37,204 nt of DNA from Clostridiales bacterium (GCA_022777455.1 JALFGI010000049.1:1-37204), one strand, 5' to 3'; positions 17,090-25,273 are shown, numbered from the stretch's first letter. A program made the numbers and translations. The notes: a model not told the origin generated them from the sequence alone.

Positions 17090-18023
17090 AGTATCCTGCC
17101 GAAAGGCATTTTCCAATACTTTGCTGGAAGTGGCAAAGGAAGACAAGAACATTTACACCATCGCCACGGACAGCCGGGGCAGCGTCACCACCTCCCAGTT
17201 CTTCAAGGAACTGCCGGAGCAGAGCGTGGAGCTGGGCATTGCGGAGCAGAACGCAGTGGCCATGGGCGCGGGCCTCTCCCTCACCGGCAAGAACGTGTTC
17301 GTCACCTCCCCGGCCTGCTTCCTGGCGGCAAGATCCTATGAGCAGGTGAAGGTGGACGTGGCCTATAACAATACCAACGTCAAGCTTATCGGCGTCTCCG
17401 CCGGTGTGAGCTATGGCCCCCTGGGCTGCACCCATACCTCCCTCCATGATTTCGCCAGCATGAGAAGCCTGCCCAATATCCACGTCTATGCACCCTCCGA
17501 CGGTGTGCAGACCGCCTGGCTGATCCGCCGGATGACCCAGTGGAAGGGCCCCGCCTACATCCGTATGGGCCGGGGTGACGTGGAAGAGGTTTATCCCGAA
17601 GGCACGGAGTTTGAAGAAGGCAAGGCCAAAATCGTCCGGGAGGGCAGCGATGTTTCCATCATTGCCTGCGGCGAAATGGTGTACTACGCCGTGGAAGCAG
17701 CCAAGCTGCTGGAAGAGGCGGGCATCAGCGCCAGAGTGATCGATATGTACTGCCTGAAACCTTTGGATGCCGAAACCGTCATCAAGGCGGCCAAGGAAAC
17801 CAAAGCCATCGTCACCGTGGAAGAACACAGCATCAACGGCGGCCTGGGCGAATTGGTTTCCCATGTGGTGGTGGAGAATGCCCCCTGCAGAATGGCCATC
17901 CTGGGCTTCCCCGATGAAGAGTACATTGTGGGTAAGTCCGGCGAGCTGTTCAAGCATTACGGCCTGACCCCGGAGAACATTGCAGCCAACGCCCGGCGTC
18001 TGCTGACAGAGGTGGCGGAATGA
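17082..18023 (+). CDS. Transketolase, C-terminal (pyrimidine/C-domain) subunit
   Basis: This 313-residue partner of the preceding gene has the pyrimidine-binding domain (about 1-165) and the transketolase C-terminal domain (about 180-300). Glu55 in ELGIAEQNAV is the family's activating glutamate for thiamine diphosphate. Other landmarks are THTSLHDFASMRSLPN (phosphate/substrate site region) and PAYIRMGRG. It overlaps the upstream subunit by 8 bp and the downstream kinase by 4 bp (ATGA), which implies translational coupling and equal amounts of the subunits. Together they should transfer a two-carbon ketol unit from a ketose phosphate. It could in principle be the cell's general transketolase, but its place in the operon argues for a specific role. 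Confidence 0.93.
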   Translation: MAKVSCRKAFSNTLLEVAKEDKNIYTIATDSRGSVTTSQFFKELPEQSVELGIAEQNAVAMGAGLSLTGKNVFVTSPACFLAARSYEQVKVDVAYNNTNVKLIGVSAGVSYGPLGCTHTSLHDFASMRSLPNIHVYAPSDGVQTAWLIRRMTQWKGPAYIRMGRGDVEEVYPEGTEFEEGKAKIVREGSDVSIIACGEMVYYAVEAAKLLEEAGISARVIDMYCLKPLDAETVIKAAKETKAIVTVEEHSINGGLGELVSHVVVENAPCRMAILGFPDEEYIVGKSGELFKHYGLTPENIAANARRLLTEVAE

Positions 18024-19495
18024 AATACATTTTGGCCGTGGATCAGTCCACCCAGGGCACCAAGGGCCTGCTGTTCGATGCCAATGGAATCCTGATAGGC
18101 AGAGCGGACCGGCCCCACCGGCAGATCATCAACGATCTGGGCTGGGTCAGCCATGATCCCATGGAGATTCGGGCAAACACCCTGGCGGTGTGTAAAGATG
18201 TGGTGGAGAAATGCAATATCAATAAGGATGATATTGTGGCCATGGGCATCTCCAACCAGAGAGAGACTACGGTGGCCTGGAACAAGGAAACCGGCGAGAG
18301 CATCTGCCATGCCATCGTCTGGCAGTGTGCCCGGGCTGTGGGGGAGTGCGAGAAGCGAGCCGACCTGGCAGAGCAGGTTCGCCTTTCCACCGGCATGAAC
18401 CTGTCTCCCTATTTCCCAGCCTCCAAAATGTGCTGGATTATGGAGAATGTGCCCGAAGCAAAGGCACTGGCCGAAAATGGCAAGTTGGCCTTCGGCACCG
18501 TGGACAGCTGGCTGGTGTACAGCCTCTCCCGGGAAAAGCACCACAAAACCGACTATTCCAACGCCAGCCGGACCCAGCTGTTCAACATCACCACCTTGCA
18601 GTGGGATGAGGAAATCTGCCGGGCCTTCGGAATTCCCATGGAGGCGCTTCCCCAGGTTGTCATGTCCGATTCCTGTTTCGGCATGACGGATCTGGGCGGC
18701 TACCTGAATGCCCCCATTCCCATCCACGGTGTTCTGGGCGACAGTCACGGCGCGCTGTTTGGCCAGGACTGCCGGAAGCCCGGCCAGATCAAGGCCACCT
18801 ACGGCACCGGCTCCTCGGTGATGGTGAACATCGGAACGCAGCCCAAGTTCAGCGCCAAGGGTCTGGTCACCAGCCTGGCCTGGGGCATGAACGGCAGGGT
18901 GGAATACGTTTTTGAAGGCAATCTGAACTACACCGGCGCGGTGATGACCTGGCTGAAAAAAGACGTTGGTCTGATTCAAACCGACAAGGAAGCCACGGAT
19001 ATGGCTTACGCCGCCAACCCCAAGGACAGAACCTATTTTGTCCCCGCCTTTTCCGGCCTGGGCGCTCCCTATTGGGATTCCCACGCCACGGCGCTGCTCA
19101 CCGGTGTGTCCCGCACCACCGGGCGGAACGAAATCGCCAAGGCCTGCCTGGAGTGTATTGCCTACCAGATCACAGACCTGACGGACCTGGTTCAGCAGGA
19201 AGCCGGCATCGCCCTGGATGCCCTTCGGGTGGACGGCGGCCCCACCGCCAGCGAGTACCTGATGCAGTTCCAGAGCGACATGGCTCAGCTCACCGTTCAG
19301 GTTCCCAATCTGCAGGAGCTGTCCGGTATGGGCGCCGCCTATGCGGCGGGAATCGCCGCGGGCTTGTATGACCCGGAGGGTGTGTACAGCCATGTGCAGC
19401 GTCGGGCCTACGAGCCGAAGATGACCAAACAGGAGCGGCAGGAACACTATGACGGCTGGAAAAACGCCGTGAAGCAGACCCTGCTGCACCCGTAA
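18020..19495 (+). CDS. FGGY-family carbohydrate kinase, glycerol-kinase type
   Basis: This 491-residue kinase phosphorylates a polyol or ketose with ATP. Its sequence follows glycerol kinase more closely than xylulokinase: DQSTQGTKGLLFD (phosphate-1), SNQRETTVAWN, TDYSNASRTQLFN, YGTGSSVMVNIG (phosphate-2), FVPAFSGLGAPYWD. The residues that hold glycerol in E. coli GlpK (Arg83, Glu84, Tyr135, Asp245) appear to have counterparts in Arg81, Glu82, the Tyr of SPYFPASK, and the base Asp241 in LGDSHGA. That suggests a substrate with a glycerol- or dihydroxyacetone-like end. It is coupled by a 4-bp overlap to the transketolase subunit, so its product is probably the transketolase substrate. Glycerol kinase itself is possible, but an apulose- or tetrulose-type kinase suits the operon better. 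Confidence 0.9.
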   Translation: MKYILAVDQSTQGTKGLLFDANGILIGRADRPHRQIINDLGWVSHDPMEIRANTLAVCKDVVEKCNINKDDIVAMGISNQRETTVAWNKETGESICHAIVWQCARAVGECEKRADLAEQVRLSTGMNLSPYFPASKMCWIMENVPEAKALAENGKLAFGTVDSWLVYSLSREKHHKTDYSNASRTQLFNITTLQWDEEICRAFGIPMEALPQVVMSDSCFGMTDLGGYLNAPIPIHGVLGDSHGALFGQDCRKPGQIKATYGTGSSVMVNIGTQPKFSAKGLVTSLAWGMNGRVEYVFEGNLNYTGAVMTWLKKDVGLIQTDKEATDMAYAANPKDRTYFVPAFSGLGAPYWDSHATALLTGVSRTTGRNEIAKACLECIAYQITDLTDLVQQEAGIALDALRVDGGPTASEYLMQFQSDMAQLTVQVPNLQELSGMGAAYAAGIAAGLYDPEGVYSHVQRRAYEPKMTKQERQEHYDGWKNAVKQTLLHP

Positions 19496-19501
19496 CAACC
19501 G

Positions 19502-19540
19502 TATATTGCGGTAAAACCGTCAATATAAAATATTTTTTTT
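19502..19540 (+). terminator. Terminator-like hairpin between kinase and binding-protein genes
   Basis: TATATTG (19502-19508) pairs with CAATATA (19521-19527), with an inner CGGT/ACCG stem, and a run of eight T bases ends at 19540. The stem is AT-rich, so termination is probably partial. It would split catabolic from transport expression, or protect the 5' end of the transporter message. The AGGAGG ribosome site of the next gene begins directly after it. Confidence 0.55.
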
Positions 19541-19554
19541 AGGAGGAAACACAA

Positions 19555-20538
19555 ATGAAGAAGATCCTGTCCCTCGTTCTCGCTCTCGTCATGGTTCTCA
19601 GCCTGGCTGCCATCACCACCTGCGCTGAGGAACCCGTTTTCCTGCCCGGCGGCGGCTCCAACATCGTCTACGTCATCACCCCCGCAACCTCCAACGTTTT
19701 CTTCGCTACCGAAGCTGAAGTTGCCAAGGCTACCGCCGAAGAGCTGGGCTACGAAGTGAAGACCGTCTCCCACGACGACGACGCCTCCAAGCAGCTGGAA
19801 GCCATCGAGACTGCCATCGCTGACAAGGCCGCGTTCATCATCCTGGACAACGCCGGTGCCGACGCCACCATCGAGGCCATCCAGAAGGCTTATGATGCCG
19901 GCATCCCCTGCTTCCTGATCGACCGTGAGATCAACGCCGCCGGTCTGGCCGTTGCGCAGATCGTTGCCGACAACGCCCAGGGCGCTGCCGCCATCGCCGA
20001 AGCCTGGGTCGATGCCATGGGCTACGAAGGCAAGTACGCCGAGCTGCTGGGCCTGGAGTCCGACACCAACTGCTGGGTCCGTTCCGAGAACTTCCACTCC
20101 GTGATCGATGAGTACGAAGGCTTCGAGATGGTCGCACAGCAGTCCGCCATGTGGGATCAGACCCAGGGCTACGAGAAGGCCGAGGCCATCCTGCAGGCTC
20201 ATCCCGAAATCACCGGCATCATCTGCGGCAACGACACCATGGCTTGCGGCGCTGCTGCTGCCTGTGCTGACGCCGGCCGTTCCGACATCAAGATCATCGG
20301 TGTTGACGGCTCTGACGACGCCGCTGCCCTGATCAAGGCTGGCCAGATGACCGGTACCGCTCTGCAGCAGTGCGCTCTGATTGCTCAGATGGCAGTTGAG
20401 CAGGCTCACTACTACATCAACAACGGCGGCGCTACTCTGGACGACGTTCCCGAGAAGCAGCTGGTTCCCTGCGTTGCCATCACCATCGACAACGTTGACA
20501 ACCTGTCTGCCTTCGTTTACACCGAGCCCGCCGCGTAA
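19555..20538 (+). CDS. CUT2 (ribose-type) sugar ABC transporter substrate-binding protein
   Basis: This 327-residue exported protein captures the sugar for the ABC importer encoded just downstream. It has a signal sequence (MKKILSLVLALVMVLSLAAI) and a periplasmic-binding-protein type I fold. Landmarks are AEAEVAKATAEELGY-like helix 1, FIILDNAGADATIEAI, GIPCFLIDREI, GIICGNDTMACGAA and KIIGVDGSDDAA, as in RbsB-like proteins. Cys23 follows ITT, a poor lipobox, so it is unclear whether the protein is lipid-anchored; in a Gram-positive some anchor would be expected. The start at 19555 has AGGAGG 7-8 bp upstream. Strong codon bias (GCC, GGC, AAG) and the hairpins after the gene suggest high expression. 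The ligand is not predictable; ribose and other pentoses are typical for the family. Confidence 0.94.
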   Translation: MKKILSLVLALVMVLSLAAITTCAEEPVFLPGGGSNIVYVITPATSNVFFATEAEVAKATAEELGYEVKTVSHDDDASKQLEAIETAIADKAAFIILDNAGADATIEAIQKAYDAGIPCFLIDREINAAGLAVAQIVADNAQGAAAIAEAWVDAMGYEGKYAELLGLESDTNCWVRSENFHSVIDEYEGFEMVAQQSAMWDQTQGYEKAEAILQAHPEITGIICGNDTMACGAAAACADAGRSDIKIIGVDGSDDAAALIKAGQMTGTALQQCALIAQMAVEQAHYYINNGGATLDDVPEKQLVPCVAITIDNVDNLSAFVYTEPAA

Positions 20539-20565
20539 TCTGACTGAACAGTCATTAGATTCCGT

Positions 20566-20629
20566 ATATTTGACACCTGCCGGGCGTCGCTTGCGGCGCC
20601 CGGCTTGGATAATTCATTCCGTCAAATAT
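20566..20629 (+). promoter_or_regulatory. Intercistronic double-stem hairpin after the binding-protein gene
   Basis: An outer stem ATATTTGAC (20566-20574) / GTCAAATAT (20621-20629) encloses a 12-bp GC-rich hairpin, GCCGGGCGTCGC / GCGGCGCCCGGC (20579-20604). There is no T-tract. Such structures after binding-protein genes commonly stabilise the upstream message, giving more binding protein than membrane components. Confidence 0.6.
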
Positions 20630-20630
20630 G

Positions 20631-20701
20631 CGCAGGCCTATTCCGGACGCGTTAACCCATTTCAAAAATTCAAACCGTAAGGTGTGCGGAATACGCCTGC
20701 G
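20631..20701 (+). promoter_or_regulatory. Second intercistronic inverted repeat before the DUF2291 gene
   Basis: CGCAGGCCTATTCCG (20631-20645) pairs with CGGAATACGCCTGCG (20687-20701) with one mismatch across a 41-nt loop. It ends 32 bp before the next start codon, close to the ribosome site. Together with the preceding hairpin it fills the 195-bp gap between the two genes. Confidence 0.5.
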
Positions 20702-20733
20702 CGCGTATTCATGATCTGCAAGGAGAGGATACA

Positions 20734-21321
20734 ATGAAAAAAGCGAGACTGATTGCAATGATCCTGGCACTGACCATGCTGAGCGCGGTTCTGTCCGGCT
20801 GCGGCATCGTCAAAATCATCCCCAAGGGGCAGGAAGCCCAGTACACCGGCCAGAAGGTCTTCGATGCCAGCGCCGAAGCTGCCAGCGACTGGGAGAATGT
20901 CCGTAATGAAATTGTGGGCAACGCCAAGCCCCTGGCAGACGTCATGGCCGAGGAGGTCAACGGAAATGCTTATTCCGTTTCTTTCTCCGGCACCGTGGAA
21001 GAATACAATACCGACAGCCCCAAGGGCTACCTGCGCATTGCCGTGGAAGGCGTGGACACTGAGGTGCAGGTCCAGGTGGGCAAGGTCTTCAGCGGTACCA
21101 CCGTCCGGGACTGCCAGACCTTCAAGGGCTACGGCAGTTTCACCAACCAGACCGAGTGGTCCGCCTATGCCAAAACCGTGAACAAAGAAGTGCTGACCAA
21201 CGTGGTTGAGCCTCTGGGCGATCTGTCCGCACTGGTGGGCAAGACGGTGGAGGTTGTCGGCTGCTATACGCCCAGCACCGGAAAGGTCGTTGTCACTCCC
21301 GTTTCACTCACTGTTCAGTAA
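20734..21321 (+). CDS. DUF2291 family lipoprotein of a CUT2 transporter locus
   Basis: This 195-residue protein has a short signal peptide ending in the lipobox LSGC, with Cys23 as the probable lipid anchor. The mature part (SGCGIVKIIPKGQEAQYTGQKVFDA onward, about 170 residues) has no catalytic motif. It contains a beta-rich core (YSVSFSGTVEEYN, GYLRIAVEGVDTEVQVQVG) resembling an OB-like fold. DUF2291 proteins are found repeatedly beside ribose-type ABC transporters, but their function is not established. Here the gene lies between the binding-protein and ATPase genes, with AGGAG upstream, 12 bp before the ATPase. An accessory role in substrate delivery at the membrane surface is a reasonable guess. 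Confidence 0.8.
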   Translation: MKKARLIAMILALTMLSAVLSGCGIVKIIPKGQEAQYTGQKVFDASAEAASDWENVRNEIVGNAKPLADVMAEEVNGNAYSVSFSGTVEEYNTDSPKGYLRIAVEGVDTEVQVQVGKVFSGTTVRDCQTFKGYGSFTNQTEWSAYAKTVNKEVLTNVVEPLGDLSALVGKTVEVVGCYTPSTGKVVVTPVSLTVQ

Positions 21322-21333
21322 GGAGGAGCCATC

Positions 21334-22884
21334 ATGTTTGATGATTCCAATGTTGTATTGCACTGCGAGGCAATGGAAAAAATCTACCCCGGCACCAAAG
21401 CTCTGGACAAGGTCTCTTTCGATGTTTTCCGGGGCAAGGTCAATGTTTTGATCGGTGAAAACGGCGCCGGAAAATCCACCCTGATGAAAATCATCGCCGG
21501 TATCGAGCAGCCCTCCGGCGGCAAGATGTACATGGATGGCAAGGAAGTCTCCTTCAAGGATACCATCGCCGCCCGGAATTCGGGCATCGGCATCATCCAT
21601 CAGGAGCTGAGCCTGTTCCCCAACCTGACCATCGCCCAGAACATCTACATGAACCACGAGAAGAAAAAGGGCCTGTTCGTGGACAACGATGCCCATTTTG
21701 AGGGCACCAAAAAGGTGCTGGAGCGGCTGCAGCACATCATGGACCCCAAGACCCGTGTGGGCGACCTGCGGGTGGGCCAGCAGCAGATGGTGGAAATTGC
21801 CAGAAACCTGGTGGAGGACGACCTGAAGATTCTGATCATGGACGAACCCACCTCCTCTCTTTCCAACCAGGAGGTCAAGGTCCTGTTTGAAATCATGCGG
21901 GAGCTCACCGCCAGCGGCCTGTCCATCATCTACATCTCCCACCGTCTGGAGGAGATCATGGAGATCGGCGACCACGTCACCGTTCTGCGGGACGGCAGGT
22001 ATGTGGATGAAGCCGACGTGAAGGACATCGAACTGAGCTGGATCGTCACCAACATGGTGGGCGAGAACAAGGGCTATGCCCGAAAGGCCAGAAAGATCGA
22101 CCTGGAGAAGCAGCCTGTTGCTTTGAAGGTGGACCATATGAAGCTGCCCAAGCAGGGCGGCGGCTGGCTGCTGGACGATGTGTCCTTTGAAGTGAAGAAG
22201 GGTGAGATCTTCGGCATCTACGGTCTGCTGGGTGCCGGCCGCAGTGAGCTGATGGAGTGCATCATGGGCCTGCGCCCGGAGCACACCGGCGAGATCTGGC
22301 TGGACGGAAAGAAGATCAACCCCAAGAGCGCAGCGGAGCAGATTCACCGCGGCTTCGCCATTGTACCGGAGGACCGGCAGGGCACCGGCCTGGTCCAGAC
22401 CATGGACATTGAAAAGAACACCTCCCTGTCCAACCTGGACAAATACGTCAAGGGCCTGCTGCTGAGTCAGAAGGCGGAGGACAAGGATGTGGACAAGATG
22501 ATCAAGGACATCCACATCAAGGTGGCAGATAAGAAACTGCCCATTCTGTCCCTGTCCGGCGGCAACCAGCAGAAGGTGGTCATCGGCAAGGGCCTGCTGA
22601 CGGAGCCCAAGGTGCTGCTGATGGACGAACCCTCCCGGGGTATCGACATCGGCGCAAAGACGGAAGTGTTCGACATCATCCACGAGTATGCCGACCAGGG
22701 CCTGACCATTCTGGTGGTTTCTTCCGAGCTGAAGGAGATCATGAACATTGCCGACCGGATCATGGTCCTGTCCAACGGCATCAAGACCGCGGAATTCATT
22801 GGCGATGAAAACCTGACCGAGGATGATCTGGTGCTTGCCTCCTATGCCGGTCACCACGAAACCGAGACCGCTGTGAAAGAATAA
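21334..22884 (+). CDS. CUT2 sugar ABC transporter ATP-binding protein (RbsA/MglA-type, duplicated)
   Basis: This 516-residue protein has two ABC domains in one chain, as usual for CUT2 importers. The first has Walker A GENGAGKST (41-49), signature-like LRVGQQQMVEIA and Walker B ILIMDEPTSSLS. The second has the degenerate Walker A LLGAGRSE, a true signature LSGGNQQKV and VLLMDEPSRGID, with no GKS/T. That asymmetry is normal for RbsA and MglA, where only one site hydrolyses ATP well. GGAGGA lies before the ATG at 21334. It energises the permease encoded next. Nothing is truncated. Confidence 0.96.
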   Translation: MFDDSNVVLHCEAMEKIYPGTKALDKVSFDVFRGKVNVLIGENGAGKSTLMKIIAGIEQPSGGKMYMDGKEVSFKDTIAARNSGIGIIHQELSLFPNLTIAQNIYMNHEKKKGLFVDNDAHFEGTKKVLERLQHIMDPKTRVGDLRVGQQQMVEIARNLVEDDLKILIMDEPTSSLSNQEVKVLFEIMRELTASGLSIIYISHRLEEIMEIGDHVTVLRDGRYVDEADVKDIELSWIVTNMVGENKGYARKARKIDLEKQPVALKVDHMKLPKQGGGWLLDDVSFEVKKGEIFGIYGLLGAGRSELMECIMGLRPEHTGEIWLDGKKINPKSAAEQIHRGFAIVPEDRQGTGLVQTMDIEKNTSLSNLDKYVKGLLLSQKAEDKDVDKMIKDIHIKVADKKLPILSLSGGNQQKVVIGKGLLTEPKVLLMDEPSRGIDIGAKTEVFDIIHEYADQGLTILVVSSELKEIMNIADRIMVLSNGIKTAEFIGDENLTEDDLVLASYAGHHETETAVKE

Positions 22885-22899
22885 AAGGAGATCAATGAC

Positions 22900-23937
22900 A
22901 TGAAAAAGAAGCAGTTTGATAAAAATGCATTTCTTATGACACTGCTGAAGGGCCGTACCTTCATCGTTCTGGTGATTCTGGTGATCCTGTTCAGCTTCCT
23001 CGCCGGCAATTTCCTGTCCGTGCCCACCCTGAAGATGGTTGCCAAGCACGTTGCCCTGTATGGCATTCTGGCCATCGGCATGACCTACGTCATCATCACC
23101 GGCGGCATTGACCTGTCCGTGGGCTCCGTGGTAGGCCTGGCCGGTATGATCGCCGGCGGCCTGATCCAGGAAGGCCTGACCATCGGAAACAGCACCCTGT
23201 ACTTCAGCGTTCCCATGATCATCTTCATCGTTCTGCTCATGGGCGCCTTCATCGGTTGGGTCAACGGCATGGTCATCACCAAGCTGAACGTGGCCCCCTT
23301 CATTGCCACCCTGGGCACCATGTACATCTGCCGGGGTCTTGCCAACATTCGTTCCGGCGGCAATACCTTCTCTTCCCTGGCGGGCTTCGAGGGCCTGGGC
23401 AACACCGGTTTCAAGGTCATGGGCTCCTCCATTGCGGGCATCCCCATCGGTGCCGTTCTGCTGATCATCCTCACTGCCGTCATGGCTGTGGTCCTGCGCA
23501 AGACTACCTTCGGCTGGCATGTGTATGCCGTGGGCGGCAACGAGCGGGCTGCCCGGATGTCCGGTATCAAGACCGACCGGAATAAGATTTACGTCTACAT
23601 GATCTCCGGCGTCTGCGCGGCTCTGGTTGGTATGATCAACACCGCCCAGCTGATGGCAGCCCATCCTGCCTCCGGCGACGGCTGGGAAATGAACGCCATC
23701 GCTGCTTCCGTTCTGGGCGGTACCTCCATGGCCGGCGGCATCGGCACCATCGGCGGCACCTTCGTGGGCGCCTTCGTCATCGGTGTTCTGAATGACGGCA
23801 TGACCATGTGCGGTGTGTCCGAGTTCTGGCAGAAGGTCATCAAGGGCGCGGTCATCATCCTGGCTGTGGTCATCGACCAGTATCAGCGGAATCTGCAGGC
23901 CAAGATGGCCCTGCGCGTGAAAAACGAGGCGAAGTAA
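22900..23937 (+). CDS. CUT2 sugar ABC transporter permease (RbsC-type)
   Basis: This 345-residue polytopic membrane protein has about 8-10 hydrophobic segments. Family landmarks include GMTYVIITGGIDLSVGSVVGLAGM (near residues 60-85), NGMVITKLNVAPFIATLGTM, VYAVGGNERAARMSGI, and ASVLGGTSMAGGIGTIGG in the last third. It would work as a homodimer forming the sugar channel. It starts 15 bp after the ATPase gene, with AAAGGAGAT upstream, and ends 1 bp before the rbsD start, so the genes are co-transcribed. Confidence 0.96.
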   Translation: MKKKQFDKNAFLMTLLKGRTFIVLVILVILFSFLAGNFLSVPTLKMVAKHVALYGILAIGMTYVIITGGIDLSVGSVVGLAGMIAGGLIQEGLTIGNSTLYFSVPMIIFIVLLMGAFIGWVNGMVITKLNVAPFIATLGTMYICRGLANIRSGGNTFSSLAGFEGLGNTGFKVMGSSIAGIPIGAVLLIILTAVMAVVLRKTTFGWHVYAVGGNERAARMSGIKTDRNKIYVYMISGVCAALVGMINTAQLMAAHPASGDGWEMNAIAASVLGGTSMAGGIGTIGGTFVGAFVIGVLNDGMTMCGVSEFWQKVIKGAVIILAVVIDQYQRNLQAKMALRVKNEAK

Positions 23938-23938
23938 T

Positions 23939-24334
23939 ATGAAAAAGCATGGTATTCTGAACGCCCAGCTCTCCGGCCTGATTGCAGCCTTGGGCCATAA
24001 GGATCAGTTCATGATTGCCGACGCCGGTATGCCCATTCCCAAGGGCGTTCCCATTGTGGACCTGGTGCTGGTGGGCGGCGTGCCTACTTTTCAGCAGGTG
24101 ATGGACGCAGTCCTTGACGAAACCTGTGTGGAAGGTTATATTGTAGCTGAGGAAATCTGCGGGAAGAATCCGGAGCAGCTGGCTTACATTGAACGGAAGC
24201 TCCCCGGCCTGCCCCGGGAAATGATTCCTCACACCGAATTGAAGCAGCGATGCAGCGATCTGCGCTTCGTGATTCGTACCGGTGAATTCACGCCCTATCC
24301 CAACATTATTCTGATTGCCGGTGTGGCGTTTTAA
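23939..24334 (+). CDS. rbsD: RbsD/FucU-family sugar mutarotase (D-ribose pyranase type)
   Basis: This 131-residue protein belongs to the RbsD/FucU family, which speeds interconversion of sugar ring forms without cofactors. The catalytic His20 is present (ALGHKD) and the C-terminal signature RTGEFTPYPNIILIAGV is intact. Most RbsD proteins act on ribose and supply furanose to ribokinase, which is the next gene. FucU-type members act on fucose, and the fucose-isomerase-like first gene makes an alternative substrate thinkable. It follows the permease with a 1-bp gap. Confidence 0.92.
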   Translation: MKKHGILNAQLSGLIAALGHKDQFMIADAGMPIPKGVPIVDLVLVGGVPTFQQVMDAVLDETCVEGYIVAEEICGKNPEQLAYIERKLPGLPREMIPHTELKQRCSDLRFVIRTGEFTPYPNIILIAGVAF

Positions 24335-24349
24335 TCGAGAGGTGTTTCT

Positions 24350-25231
24350 ATGAAAGCGCTTTGCTTTGGCTCCATGAATATTGACTATGTGTACTCTTTG
24401 GACCATATCGTCACTCCGGGGGAGACCATCGCCTCTTCCAAGCGGGAGGTATTCGCCGGCGGTAAGGGCCTGAATCAGTCCGTTGCTATGGCCAAGGCCG
24501 GCCTGCCGGTGTGGCACGCGGGTGTCTCCGGGAACGGCGGCCGGCTTCTGCTGGATACGCTGGAAGAAAATGGCGTGAACACCAGCCTGATCCGGGAAGA
24601 GGACACCATGCCCGGCCACACCATCATCCAGGTGGATGCCAGAGGCCAGAACAGCATCATCCTTTTCGGCGGTACCAACCAGCGGGTGACGGAAGAGTAC
24701 ATTGAAACGGTCATGCAGTCCTTCGGCCCGGGGGACCTGGTGCTCCTCCAGAACGAAGTGAACCTGGTGGACAAGATCATCGACGCCGCTCATGCCAAGG
24801 GAATGCGGGTTGTCCTGAATCCCTCTCCCTTTAACGAGGCCATCGGAAAATGCGACCTGAACCGGATCAGCCTGTTCCTGGTGAATGAGGTGGAAGGCGC
24901 CCAGATCAGCGGCATTCCCTCCACCCAGCCGGAGCAGATCCTTCAGTGGTTTGCCCAGCATCACCCCCAGGCGGAGGTTGTCCTGACCTTGGGTGCGGAG
25001 GGCGCCTGGTACGCCGGAAGAGGGGAACGCCATTTCTGCCCGGCACGGAAGGTGAAGGCAGTGGATACCACCGCGGCAGGAGACACCTTCACCGGCTTCT
25101 TCCTGGAAGGCTGGATGAACGGCAGGCCCATCGAGGAATGTATGGCCAGAGCCACCAAGGCGGCTGCCATCGCCGTTTCCAGAAAGGGTGCAGCCCCCTC
25201 CATCCCGCTGGCCTCTGAGCTGGAGGAATAA
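24350..25231 (+). CDS. rbsK: PfkB-family sugar kinase, ribokinase-like
   Basis: This 293-residue kinase opens with MKALCFGSMNIDYVYSLDH, then GGKGLNQSVAMAKAG (substrate side, near residue 40), VLNPSPFNEAI and the ATP/catalytic motif DTTAAGDTFTGF with base Asp245. Ribokinases normally show GAGD; AAGD is a mild, tolerated variant. It would phosphorylate ribose or a similar furanose at the primary hydroxyl. It is the last gene of the operon and has two hairpins after it. Having a second kinase besides the FGGY enzyme suggests two converging sugars, or a sugar plus a by-product. Confidence 0.88.
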   Translation: MKALCFGSMNIDYVYSLDHIVTPGETIASSKREVFAGGKGLNQSVAMAKAGLPVWHAGVSGNGGRLLLDTLEENGVNTSLIREEDTMPGHTIIQVDARGQNSIILFGGTNQRVTEEYIETVMQSFGPGDLVLLQNEVNLVDKIIDAAHAKGMRVVLNPSPFNEAIGKCDLNRISLFLVNEVEGAQISGIPSTQPEQILQWFAQHHPQAEVVLTLGAEGAWYAGRGERHFCPARKVKAVDTTAAGDTFTGFFLEGWMNGRPIEECMARATKAAAIAVSRKGAAPSIPLASELEE

Positions 25232-25235
25232 ATTG

Positions 25236-25264
25236 GCCCCCCGGAATATGCTCTTTTCCGGGGC
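25236..25264 (+). terminator. First hairpin after the sugar operon
   Basis: GCCCCCCGGAA pairs with TTCCGGGGC a few bases after the stop codon. No strong T-tract follows, so it may serve mainly for 3'-end protection ahead of the next terminator. Confidence 0.5.
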
Positions 25265-25273
25265 TTGACCAGA

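Noticed and set aside
14762..17152. Minus-strand 796-codon open frame
   Set aside because: It lies antisense to the isomerase and transketolase genes, whose motifs are unmistakable.
14849..18023. Sulfoquinovose sulfo-transketolase pathway (SqwGH-like)
   Set aside because: The split transketolase fits, but the sulfoacetaldehyde dehydrogenase or reductase, sulfonate exporter and sulfoquinovosidase expected there are absent, and a FGGY kinase is present instead.
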